Assembly (NCBI GenBank): GCA_026770575.1
Contig: MU657494.1
Coordinates: 21,493-32,600 of the forward strand
Length of the DNA stretch: 11,108 nt
Source: Pelagophyceae sp. CCMP2097
Lineage: Eukaryota; Sar; Pelagophyceae
Direction: 5' to 3'
Shown here: piece by piece, positions 1 through 6,905 of the stretch
Layout: each line of letters opens with the position of its first letter
Numbering within the stretch: position 1 is the first letter of the stretch
Notes under the pieces: model-generated
What the model was told of the DNA's origin: nothing
What the model saw: only the letters and a program-made list of their open reading frames with translations
Databases searched by the model: none
Made by a program: the position numbers and the translations under genes

Positions 1-342
1 TTTGAAACATTATTTGAAACCTTATTCCGAAAACGTAAAGATCTTTATAAAGGTTTAATCAAATCCTTTTTTTTGTTGTTCTAATTTTGAGATTTTTCAG
101 ATTTTATTTAATCTTTTAAATTTTTAAAAAAATCTTTTCGTATTTTCAGAAGTTTCAGAAGTTTCAGAATTTTAACTTTTCAGATTTCTAAATTTTCAGA
201 ATTTCATATTTTCATATTTTTCAAAATTTTCAAAATGTTCAGAATTTTCAGAATTTTTACAAGTTTCATTAATTTCCTAAGTTTTCTAAGTTTTCTAAGT
301 TTCTAAGTTTTTCGAAAAATCCTAAAATTTCAATTTATCACA
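1..342. repeat. AT-rich low-complexity DNA with degenerate TTTTCAGAA and TTTTCTAAG arrays
   Basis: No coding potential is visible. From about 120 to 260 the sequence drifts through variants of TTTTCAGAA and TTTTCATA. At 273-310 a cleaner 9-bp unit, TTTTCTAAG, is repeated three to four times with small indels. This looks like slippage-derived intergenic DNA. The only structured signal at its right edge is the hairpin element starting at 343. Confidence 0.7.
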
Positions 343-429
343 AGACTTTTTTGAGAGGTTTTAGGATATGACAAATAGATTCGAAACGTGTTGAGCGTAG
401 TCCTAAACTAAAACCTCTCAAAAAAGTCT
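343..429. mobile_element. 87-bp hairpin element (MITE-like) with 21-bp perfect inverted ends
   Basis: The arm at 343-363 (AGACTTTTTTGAGAGG followed by TTTTA) is the exact reverse complement of 409-429. The 45-bp interior carries a second weaker pairing (TTAGGATATG against TTAGGACTACG on the other strand). No convincing target-site duplication is visible. The element abuts the truncated outer end of the repeat at 430-1157, so it either inserted there or marks the break. A structured small RNA is an alternative reading. It has no protein-coding content. Confidence 0.6.
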
Positions 430-1157
430 ATATTTTTTGGGGTATAGAGGCCTCTGGGGAGAGCCGAGTCGACTCCCTTGAATTCCAAATTCGGCGCTCG
501 ACGGCGGCGCGCGAACGAAGGGGTCCAAAATCGTAGCTCGGAGATGTGTGCTCCGGATGACACTGTACGTGGGGCTGATAAAGAAAGATCACGAAAAGAA
601 ACCCGTCTTTGACCCGATTCCACTCTGACAACGGAGCGTCTCCGCGACACTCTTTCAAGTCGTCGATTAGGGCCACTCGTGCCGCGATACTCGCTGGAGA
701 CGTCGGCTTCACGGCCCTATAGATGGCGCACCAATCGGCGCCGGTCTTATAGGCCGGTTGCGTGGTTTTCACGGGCACGGCGTGTGCCTCGTACGAACGT
801 CGGCAAAGTCTTGGAAAGCGCCAAGTTCCGACCGCCACATTTATTTTTGCACCAGCTCATAGAGACGGGTGGTTCCCAGCACATACCTCCGAGCTGCGAT
901 TTTGACACCACTCTGAGCGCTGTGAGCGCCCCTCCAAGTTGAGACCATTTCGCACTTCACCCCCCCCATTAGGCCTATACGTGCCGGCGTCGAGTAAAGA
1001 CGGTTCCCGCCCATAGATGAGGCCCTATACTCGGACCCTTGAGAACCGCTCGGCGCCTGGGGCAAAGGTGCCCGCGCGCGAGGCGCCCGAAGAATGACCT
1101 CAAAATTGACCTTGCACAAAACCGAATGCCCAAAAAACTCTTTCTCCAGTAGACGCG
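430..1157 (-). mobile_element. Truncated inverted copy of the 881-bp TIR element
   Basis: Read on the minus strand from 1157 to about 440, this matches the plus-strand element at 5400 to about 6118 almost throughout. Shared landmarks include GGTCAATTTTGAGGTCATTC, the run GGGCACCTTTGCCCCAGGCG, and the end CTCTATACCCC. The inner terminal repeat (GCGCGTCTACTGGAGAAAGAG) is present around 1135-1157. The last 160 or so bases, including the outer terminal repeat, are missing, and the copy stops where the hairpin element begins. A 136-codon frame spans 428-838, but differences from the other copy are mostly transitions spread over all codon positions. That fits neutral decay of non-coding DNA. Confidence 0.8.
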
Positions 1158-1271
1158 CTTTTCGAGCGCAGCGAGCCGAAATCGCTGAATAAATTTTAAG
1201 CCGCTCGCGTAAAAAGCCTTAGGCCGAAAGTTGAGTATTTTTCGAGTCTAACAAGCTTTTTAGCTAAAATT

Positions 1272-1674
1272 ACTGGACGATCCGGCCACTTTCCCGGTTT
1301 GCACCCCACGGGAAAATCCACTTTCGGTTTCGCTGTTCCGTTACTGTGGGCGGGAAATATTTTAAAATTTGTGGACTTTTTCTATATTTCCAAAATGTCA
1401 CTCAATAATTAAAATACAGCAATTTCGTGTGAAAACCAAGAGATTTGACTCTATTTCAGGTGAAAATCAAGGTTATTGCTTCCATTTCAGCTGAAATGGA
1501 GCCCAGAATCTACGATTTTCGGCGGGAAGTCGGAACTTTTGGTGTGCTCAAACTGCGAGGGGTTAAGAGTGGGATTTTCGTACTTTTTGATTTTCCCGCT
1601 TTTTGTTTTCGTACTTCGATTTTTGGCCGGGGTTTATGTTATGGACTTATGGGAAGTTGGCCGGGTCGTCCAGT
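1272..1674. repeat. 403-bp interval bounded by 24-bp imperfect inverted repeats
   Basis: The left arm 1272-1295 (ACTGGACGATCCGGCCACTT then TCCC) pairs with the reverse complement of 1651-1674 at 21 of 24 positions by hand alignment. This is the size and form of a decayed non-autonomous DNA transposon. No target-site duplication was found and the interior shows no further symmetry, so the assignment is tentative. Confidence 0.35.
1481..1500. repeat. 20-bp perfect palindrome
   Basis: TCCATTTCAGCTGAAATGGA reads identically on both strands. It may be a protein-binding dyad or the core of the surrounding decayed repeat. A weaker relative, ATTTCAGGTGAAAAT, lies about 30 bases upstream. Confidence 0.6.
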
Positions 1675-1905
1675 CTCCGATTCTGAACCCTTTCGAATCT
1701 TTTTGGTCGAAAGAAGGGAGGTTCAGCAAAAAAAAAAGTGCCAAAGAAAGTGGTAATAGATCCGTTCAACGAATCTATAAACCGTTAGAAATTTGCACAT
1801 TTGCAGATAAATTTAATTTTCTGGACTTTTCAAACTTTAAAAAGACGTCTTAACTCCCGTTGAGCGACAACCGGACTGTAGACCGGAAAAGAACCGTCTG
1901 GCGGG

Positions 1906-2192
1906 ATGTCGCTCAAGGCGGTTGTATTGCTCGTGGGCATGGGCATCGCCTCCGACACGGCCGCGCAAGTCGTGTGGGCTGCCGCAGCCACCGAGTGCCT
2001 GAAGGAGGACGGCCCCGCTGCGATCGCCGCGCGGCGCGCCGCGAAGTGGCGCCACCCCCGCTGTAGATCTTGCAATGAAGGCGCCGACGGGAATTATTGT
2101 AGTGTGTTGCGACGTTTGGGGTCGCGGGGGGCAGATCCGCGGCTCCGAGTAGTGAGCGGCTGCCGGGTGGTGGGCCGCGGCTCACTTGTTGT
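1906..2192 (+). CDS. Hypothetical secreted protein, 5' exon; 3' end unresolved
   Basis: The ATG at 1906 opens a GC-rich frame whose first residues (MSLKAVVLLVGMGIASDTAA) look like a cleavable signal peptide. A short Ala/Arg-rich segment with ECLKEDGPAAIAARRAAKW follows. The frame formally stays open to 2547, but beyond about 2190 it runs antisense to the coiled-coil gene and loses protein-like character. A +1 frame over 2040-2150 reads plausibly (AMKAPTGIIVVCCDVWGRGG then a stop), so an intron or a one-base slip near 2050-2080 is possible. It is convergent with the neighbour at 2193-3188. No family is recognised, and a gene fragment is possible. Confidence 0.35.
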
Positions 2193-3188
2193 TCAGCTGC
2201 GGTCGCGCTCCATGAACTTCATCATCCCCCGCATCAAGTCGCGCGACGCCTCGGCGGAGGCTTCGGCGCGGTTTGCGGCGACCTTGTCGGCCTCGATCTT
2301 GGCGTTGTCGCGGCGCTCGTCGCGCTCGCGGTCCGAGTCGAGCTGGCGGCCGAGCCGTTTCTCTTTCTCGGACTCGATTTCAACTCGTTTATCCTCGTTG
2401 TCGAGGCGTAACGAGTCAAAGCCGCGCTGCGCCTCAGCCGCCTCCCGCGCCGTGTCGGCGTTCGAGGCGAGGACCGCGACGAGCTTGTCGATCGACCCCG
2501 ACTCCTTGCCGCCGACGGCGCCGCCGTCCAAGCCCGAGTTCGCGTAGAGCTCTGCAGCATTGTACTTCTCCGAGCCCGTGGAGTCGTCGCTCCACGTCGC
2601 GAAGTCGGCGTCTGGGCTGCCCGTCGACGACGCGCGGACCGTCGCCGGCGCGCGCGGCCCGGCCGCCCGGTTCTGCACGGCCATGCCGTTGACGCCCGCC
2701 TGCCGCACCTTTCCAGCCTGCGCGTCCATCGCGTCCATCCGAATTTTTTTTTCGGCGGACGCGGCCTTGTACTCCTCGTTCTCGTTTTTCTGCGCCCCGA
2801 TCGCCTCGATCAGAGTCTCGACCATGGTGTCGTACTCCTTGTCGTCCATCTCGGAGTCGCCGTTGCCCGACTCGGTTTGCAAATTATCTTGCCGGTCGAG
2901 CCACTTCTCGAGCTCCCACGGCACGAAGTGCTCCAGCGTGGTCTTGGACGTCTTGAAGCCGTGCGGGAAGTTGACGCCCTCGAACTGGGCGCACTCGTCG
3001 ATGATGGCCGTAATCCGCGAGCCCTTCTGCTTGGACGGCGCGATGTTCTCGGGAACCCTGTTGCCGCCCGCCACCTTTGACTGCATGAAGTAGCCGATGC
3101 ACGGGAAGAGCGCCGCCGCGCAGATGGTCACCTTCTTCATGTGCAGGTCCTTGGAGTTAAACGACGCGAGCGCGCCGTCGACGGACAT
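2193..3188 (-). CDS. Hypothetical coiled-coil protein, 331 aa
   Basis: No family is recognised. The first in-frame ATG is at 3188. The frame is open further upstream to about 3413, but that part is a low-complexity Ala/Arg/Pro stretch without an ATG. Residues 17-40 form a short hydrophobic patch (KKVTICAAALFPCIGYFMQS), too weak for a confident membrane segment. Residues 50-130 look globular (ITAIIDECAQFEGVNFPHGF, then HFVPWELEKWLDRQ). About 135-170 is a charged helix and 170-230 a Ser/Gly/Ala linker. Residues 240-330 are a strongly charged coiled coil rich in E, R, D and A. Codon use is GC-rich at third positions, supporting a real gene. It lies inside the inverted-repeat-bounded island, convergent with the ORF at 1906. 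A transposon accessory protein is possible but no DNA-binding motif was identified. Confidence 0.65.
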   Translation of the reverse strand: MSVDGALASFNSKDLHMKKVTICAAALFPCIGYFMQSKVAGGNRVPENIAPSKQKGSRITAIIDECAQFEGVNFPHGFKTSKTTLEHFVPWELEKWLDRQDNLQTESGNGDSEMDDKEYDTMVETLIEAIGAQKNENEEYKAASAEKKIRMDAMDAQAGKVRQAGVNGMAVQNRAAGPRAPATVRASSTGSPDADFATWSDDSTGSEKYNAAELYANSGLDGGAVGGKESGSIDKLVAVLASNADTAREAAEAQRGFDSLRLDNEDKRVEIESEKEKRLGRQLDSDRERDERRDNAKIEADKVAANRAEASAEASRDLMRGMMKFMERDRS

Positions 3189-3276
3189 ACGGACAGACAG
3201 GTCCCGCCCGGAGCCGCGGGGCGCCGGCTCCGCGCCCCGCGCGCAGTTGCCGCTCGCGCCGGCAGCCCGCGTGATC

Positions 3277-3330
3277 GGCGCCGCGGCGGGCGCCCGCGCG
3301 CCCGGCGCCGCGGCGGGCGCCCGCGCGGCC
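3277..3330. repeat. 27-bp GC-rich tandem repeat
   Basis: Two full copies of a 27-bp unit (GGCGCCGCGGCGGGCGCCCG then CGCG and CCC or GCC) lie at 3277-3303 and 3304-3330, with a degenerate partial third copy to about 3347. On the minus strand they would encode an Ala/Pro/Arg nine-residue repeat upstream of the first ATG of the coiled-coil gene. The block is nearly pure G+C and self-complementary. Confidence 0.65.
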
Positions 3331-3409
3331 GGCGCTGCCGGGCGGCCGGCGCCGCGGCAGCGGCCGCCGCCTCGAAACCCACGGCTGGGGCGGCTGCCCG
3401 CACGAGGCT

Positions 3410-3475
3410 TCACCGCTCGGGCGGCGGCGGCGACCTCGACCGACTCCGCGACTCATTTCGCGTCGTTGGTGCCAT
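3410..3475 (-). CDS. Short Arg/Ser-Pro ORF, possible first exon of the coiled-coil gene
   Basis: An ATG at 3475 in good context (GGCCATGGC) opens 21 codons ending SRSRSRSPPPPER before TGA. A GTGAAG donor-like site starts at 3413, exactly where the long downstream frame opens. A spliced first exon of 62 nt (phase 2) would give an RS-rich N-terminus to the neighbouring protein. A phase-compatible acceptor is the AG in GCCAGCGGC (around 3260), which would leave the low-complexity repeat as intron. The peptide is seen directly. The splicing is inference. Confidence 0.3.
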   Translation of the reverse strand: MAPTTRNESRSRSRSPPPPER

Positions 3476-3532
3476 GGCCACGTACTGGCCTTGGCCCTTA
3501 GGCACTTTTTGCTGGCACTTCTTGCCACGGAA

Positions 3533-3562
3533 AAAAAAGTGTCAAAGCTTTGGCACTTTTTT
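3533..3562. repeat. 30-bp near-perfect palindrome
   Basis: AAAAAAGTGTCAAAG is followed directly by CTTTGGCACTTTTTT, so 14 of 15 arm positions pair. The motif AAGTGCCAAAG recurs near 1738 and as GGCACTTTTT at 3501, tying it to the inverted-repeat ends of the island at 1715-3679. Confidence 0.55.
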
Positions 3563-3712
3563 GGACCTTTCCGAAATAAAAGTGACAACGCTATAGGCCG
3601 GAAATACATCCATGCGGTACTAGTTCCGTTTACGGTTCTATTAACACTATATTTATTTATTTTTTTGCTGAACCTCCCTAATATATAAAACTCAAATAGT
3701 ACAATTGTATTA

Positions 3713-3915
3713 TAGGAAGTTCCTGCCCCAATTAGAATCTGGCCCCAATTAGAATCCAATCTGGCCTATCAGGTGACTTGAAAATATAATATGTTCAGAA
3801 AAAGAAATTTTGAACCAATCACGGAGCTCGAAATTGGGAATATGTTCAGAAAAAGTTAGATTCTAGTTGGGGCATTTCCGCGAAAGCCGATTCTAATTGG
3901 GGCAGGAACTTCCTA
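3713..3915. mobile_element. 203-bp MITE with 27-bp perfect TIRs and nested repeats
   Basis: The arm 3713-3739 (starting TAGGAAGTTCCTGCCCCAAT) is the exact reverse complement of 3889-3915. If the outer TA on each side is the target duplication, the element starts GGAAGTTCC, which matches the TA target of Tc1/mariner-type elements. Each arm carries a second inner copy of the CCCCAATTAGAATC motif (3743-3756 and, inverted, 3857-3872). The interior has a 17-bp direct repeat, AATATGTTCAGAAAAAG, at 3788-3804 and 3839-3855. There is no coding capacity. Confidence 0.8.
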
Positions 3916-4105
3916 CCGTTCTTACCGTATTAAACCCTTTTAAACCTAGCCCCAAAAATGAAAAAAACCCTTTAAAACCCTTTTAAACTTAATTTGCGTC
4001 CTGATGTACGTGTCCTGTGTGACGGCGGCGTCGTCGGGGACAAGATGCACGCAAAACGCGCTCCAACTTTGGCAAAAACATGTGTTTTAGTTTGACTTGT
4101 GTTAG
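3916..4105. other. Intergenic DNA with AAACCC(TTTT)-rich stretch
   Basis: At 3930-3990 the plus strand repeats AAACCCTTTT-type motifs. The rest shows no gene. A similar C-rich array lies at 4236-4290 in the same orientation, so the two bracket the short acidic reading frame at 4106-4234. The motif is not an exact telomere repeat. Confidence 0.4.
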
Positions 4106-4234
4106 TTAGACAGTCTCCTCCAAAGTCAGGTCGGCGACGTCTTCCTCTGGCTCGTCGTCGTCTGGGGATTCGCCGGCTTCGAGCTGCCCGTCGTCGTCGC
4201 ATTTCTCCAACGTCTGCGCGAGCTCCGTTTTTTT
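4106..4234 (-). pseudogene. Short acidic reading-frame fragment, 42 codons
   Basis: On the minus strand, codons from 4234 to a TAA at 4106-4108 read KKTELAQTLEKCDDDGQLEA and continue as an Asp/Glu-rich tail ending in EETV. Codon use is GC-rich like the real genes, and the composition resembles an acidic protein C-terminus. An in-frame stop lies immediately upstream (4235-4237) next to a poly-T run on the plus strand. It is therefore either a last exon whose acceptor was not found or a retroposed fragment. A longer minus-strand frame over 3972-4265 in another register is Arg-rich and looks like a shadow. Confidence 0.3.
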
Positions 4235-4501
4235 TTAAACCGTATAAAACCCCATTAAATCCCATTAAAACCCATTAAAACCTTTTAATCCCACCCCCCT
4301 GGAGTAAAAACCCTATTTCCCGCTACGATACCTCCATCAGCCGGCCTCGCCGGCGAAGAAGCTCCACTTCTTTCCCAGCGACCCGCTGCCCACTGACACA
4401 TTTGCGAATTTTCTATATGAATTTCACTTAGTGAGAAAATTGCATATTGTGCTCTCTACTCATCACATCTCATCTCGTTTGAATCTTGAGTCCTCGCGTC
4501 G
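4235..4501. repeat. AAACCC/CCATTAAA array followed by AT-rich upstream DNA
   Basis: At 4236-4292 the plus strand holds imperfect copies of AAACCCCATT and CCCATTAAA. From 4390 the sequence becomes AT-rich with a TATA-like TCTATATGA (about 4412-4420) some 85 bases before the next start codon. A short inverted pair (GCGAATTTTCT and AGAAAATTGC) surrounds it. The promoter reading is only suggestive. Confidence 0.4.
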
Positions 4502-5417
4502 ATGCGCTGCTCGGCGTGGATGGTGCTGACGGGCGGTGCTGCCCTGGTGACGGCGGCGCTGGCGACGGACGAAGGCGGCGACGGCATGGTGCGAAGTCGC
4601 CGCGGCGCGCGGGGCTGACCGGGCGATTTTTGAATGACGAGTAGTCACGTCTTGACTCGGCCGAGCTGCAGTCTGACTCGAGTGCGTAGGCGATGACGGT
4701 GGCGCGTGAATTGTTTCAGTTAGCGCCGCCTAGCGTCTTTAGGAAGCCGCGCGCATCGGTGCAAATGGTGGAAATGGGCATTGGCGACGGCGGCCGCGGT
4801 GGCCGCGCGGGCATCGGCGGCGGTGACGGCGGATTGGCTTTCTACGACCGCGTGGGCATCGACGACGACGATGGCGTGAGCATCGACGACGGCGGCGGCC
4901 TGAGCATCGACTCGGACGAGTGTCGCGCGGAGAGACGCGCGCAGAACGCCTATTACGCTTCTTTACACTGGCAGCTAAGGTCGTCGAATATATCGTTCGT
5001 CGACCATGACGTGCGTCAAAGGCCGCTGAATGCGGAAGAGGCGCGGCTCGTGTCCCACCAGTCGCAAGCCTCGTTTTCCCGGCCTTTAGCCGATGAGGAA
5101 GGCGAGCTTCAGAATTCGGACGGCGACGTACGTTTCCCAGCGTCATTTTCCGCCGCGTCCGTCTCGCCGCGTGCGCCATCCGCCGCGGAACTCTGCTGTG
5201 CGCCACTCCTCGCTGCAACGATGCTTCTTCGCAGGGCGTTGTTGCGCAAATGGCAGAGGTCTAGGTGCGGCGCGTCACGAGCTGGCTGGATAACCGTATC
5301 GTACGGCAAGAACCGGTCAAAGTACAAGGGAACCTGCGCGGCTACAACGAACGTGAACCTGGCGAGCGACGTGAACATGACGAGCAAATGACTTGTTACC
5401 ACGCCACTTGGAGATAA
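4502..5417 (+). CDS. Secreted protein of unknown family, 3 exons, C-terminus cut by a repeat insertion
   Basis: Model: exons 4502-4588, 4720-5127 and 5265-5417. Exon 1 encodes a signal peptide (core VLTGGAALVTAALA). Intron 1 (GTGCGAAG to TTGTTTCAG, 131 nt) is phase 0. Exon 2 carries a Gly/Arg stretch, an Asp/Gly region with a repeated SIDDDGG-like motif, then a globular-looking part. Intron 2 starts GTACGT at 5128. A good acceptor at 5234 (CTTCTTCGCAG) leads into an in-frame TAG at 5262. Using that TAG itself as the acceptor (5264) keeps the frame open into VTSWLDNRIVRQEPVKVQGN. The product would be about 215 aa. Its last six codons and stop lie inside the element at 5400-6280, so the natural C-terminus is probably lost. 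Without intron 2 another frame runs to 5391, but its C-terminal half looks less protein-like. Function is unknown. Confidence 0.55.
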
Positions 5418-6280
5418 AGTTTTTTTTAATATTCGGTTTTGTGCGAGGTCAATTTTGAGGTCATTCTTCGGGCGCCTCGCGCGCGGGCACCTTTGCCCCA
5501 GGCGCCGAGCGGAGGGTCAGGGGTCGGAGTATGGGGTCTCATCTATGGGCGCGAACTGTCTTTACTCGACGCCGGTGCGTATAGGCCAGATGCGGGGGTG
5601 AAGTGTGAAATGGTCTCAACTTAGAGGGGCGCTCACTGCGCTCAGAGTGGTGCCCAAATCGCAGCTTTCAGAATTTCGTGATCTACTCACCGAGGCACAT
5701 CCCCGAGTGTCACAAACGAATGTGGCGTTTGGGTCTTGGTGCTTTGCAAAACTTGGCCGACGTTCGTACGAGGCACATCATGCCCATGAAAAACACGCAA
5801 TCGGTCTATAAGACCGGCGCTGACTGGTGCGCCATCTGTAGGGCCACGAAGCCGACGTCCCCAGCTAGTATCGCGGCACGAGTGGTCCTAATCGGCGACT
5901 TGGAAGAGTGTTGCGGAGATGCTCCGTTGTCAGAGTGGAATCGGGTCGAAGGCGGGTTTCTTTTCGTGATCTTTTTTTATCAGCCCCGCGTACAGTGCCA
6001 TCCGGGGCTCATATCTCCGAGCTGCGATTTCGGACCCTCTCGTTCGCGCGCTGCCGTCGAGCGCCGAAATTTTAATTCAAGAGAGTCGACTCGGCTCTCC
6101 CCACAGGCCTCTATACCCCAAACTTCTTGCCTTAGAGGGGACGCGGGTACCATACGGAACGGGCTCCGCGCTCTTCTTCCGCTTGGACATGCGCGCCCGC
6201 GCGTCTCAGCTCTGAGAAGTTTGTCTCCGAGAGCAAAAAAAACGAATGCTCCAAAAAAAACTCTTTCTCCAAGAGGCGTG
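5400..6280 (+). mobile_element. Complete 881-bp DNA-transposon-like element with ~40-bp TIRs and TTAC duplication
   Basis: The left end CACGCCACTTGGAGATAAAG (5400 on) matches the reverse complement of the right end, CACGCCTCTTGGAGAAAGAG (reading back from 6280). Similarity continues through a T-run to ATTCGGTT versus CATTCGTT. The bases TTAC precede it (5396-5399) and follow it (6281-6284), consistent with a 4-bp target-site duplication. It is internally GC-rich. The frame across 5678-6280 continues past the element's end and disagrees with its second copy at nonsynonymous sites, so it is probably not a protein gene. It encodes no transposase and is therefore non-autonomous. The inverted, truncated relative is at 430-1157. 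The superfamily is not assigned. Confidence 0.75.
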
Positions 6281-6284
6281 TTAC

Positions 6285-6876
6285 ATTGTTACAAATTCGG
6301 CGAACCCATTTGTTTTACCATCTGGCGTTCTCAACACATAATTCGGACGACACAACAAACTGGAGTGAGTGGCCAGTCCATGAGCGAGTGGAAGAGTCAC
6401 TTTGTGTGCTGTGCCGGACAGAGCCACCGTGGGCGAAAGCGCTTCTCTTCGGTTTGGTGGCGACGAGGATGTTTAATACAATGTCTTAGGTTCGTAGAGA
6501 ATAATGTGCCGCCCGAGGTGACCTTTGTTGAACATTGCCTCAAAATGACGCCCGAGGCACTCGATGAGATAGATGTTGGAGTCGCATCAAAACGGGCCCG
6601 GCGTCACGGCGAATACAGCTACAAGGGGTTTCGCTAATGACGCCGAGGACTTTCTGTCCATCGCAGTTTTCGTCGGTTGTAGTTTGGCTCTGTTGGGAGT
6701 GATAGAGGACGTCGCGCTGAGTCCCATGATGCCGGGACCCACAAAAATCTTCTGTTAAAAACGCTCAAGCTGGAAATCCAAATGTCTGTTTTGGCTCGTC
6801 TGAAGCGCCACTCGCGGCACTCGTACGGGACCGGTCATATACCACCCCAGTGCGTACGGACCCACCCCGTCACATA
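6285..6876 (+). pseudogene. Downstream remains of the secreted-protein gene beyond the insertion
   Basis: Joining 5399 to 6285 keeps the frame of exon 3: ATTGTTACAAATTCGGCGAA reads IVTNSAN, continuing to a TAA at 6339. The same frame resumes after the stop, meets a canonical GTGAGT donor at 6365, and a TCTTAG acceptor at 6489 joins it in phase to FVENNVPPEVTFVEHCLKMT. Near 6626 the protein-like frame shifts by one base to NDAEDFLSIAVFVGCSLALL and IEDVALS. Near 6722 it shifts again to THKNLLLKTLKLEIQMSVLA, ending at a TAG at 6874. One stop, two frameshifts and the insertion indicate a dead gene. The IED-valine-leucine-serine segment after a hydrophobic strand faintly recalls acidic motifs of some glycosyltransferases. 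That identity is a guess. Confidence 0.5.
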
Positions 6877-6905
6877 GCCAGAATTTCGATTCCTGCGGTC
6901 CTGCG

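Larger units (their letters stand above)
1158..1905. other. Intergenic DNA without a recognised gene
   Basis: This is moderately AT-rich. Short frames at 1445-1756 and 1476-1853 lack any recognisable protein character and are AT-driven. The stretch holds an inverted repeat pair (1272-1295 and 1651-1674), a 20-bp perfect palindrome (1481-1500), the left arm of a long-range inverted repeat (1715-1734), and a small 9-bp stem pair (TTGAGCGAC at 1860, GTCGCTCAA at 1908) just before and across the next start codon. Confidence 0.5.
1715..3679. mobile_element. Possible transposon-like unit: GC-rich island between 20-bp perfect inverted repeats
   Basis: The sequence 1715-1734 (AGGGAGGTTCAGCAAAAAAA) is the exact reverse complement of 3660-3679. 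Similarity continues inward in degenerate form: TAATAGATCCGT near 1754 pairs with ACGGTTCTATTA at 3632-3643, and AAGTGCCAAAG near 1738 pairs with CTTTGGCACTT near 3548. The ends enclose the only GC-rich coding island in this part of the window, with two convergent genes. No transposase and no clear target-site duplication were found. A non-autonomous element with captured genes, or two related MITEs in opposite orientation, are the main alternatives. Confidence 0.4.

Noticed and set aside
428..838. 136-codon minus-strand frame matching part of the 319-codon plus frame at 5678-6637
   Set aside because: Both lie in copies of one repeat. In about 40 aligned codons I counted 12 differences, 11 of them transitions, with only 5 at third positions, so there is no sign of protein-level selection. 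The plus frame also runs across the element's boundary into unrelated sequence.
1445..1853. Overlapping plus-strand frames rich in Phe
   Set aside because: AT-rich composition, no codon bias like the real genes, and they overlap inverted-repeat DNA.
3930..4292. Interstitial telomere repeats
   Set aside because: The motifs are AAACCCTTTT or CCCATTAAA variants, not a regular telomeric unit such as CCCTAAA or CCCTAA.
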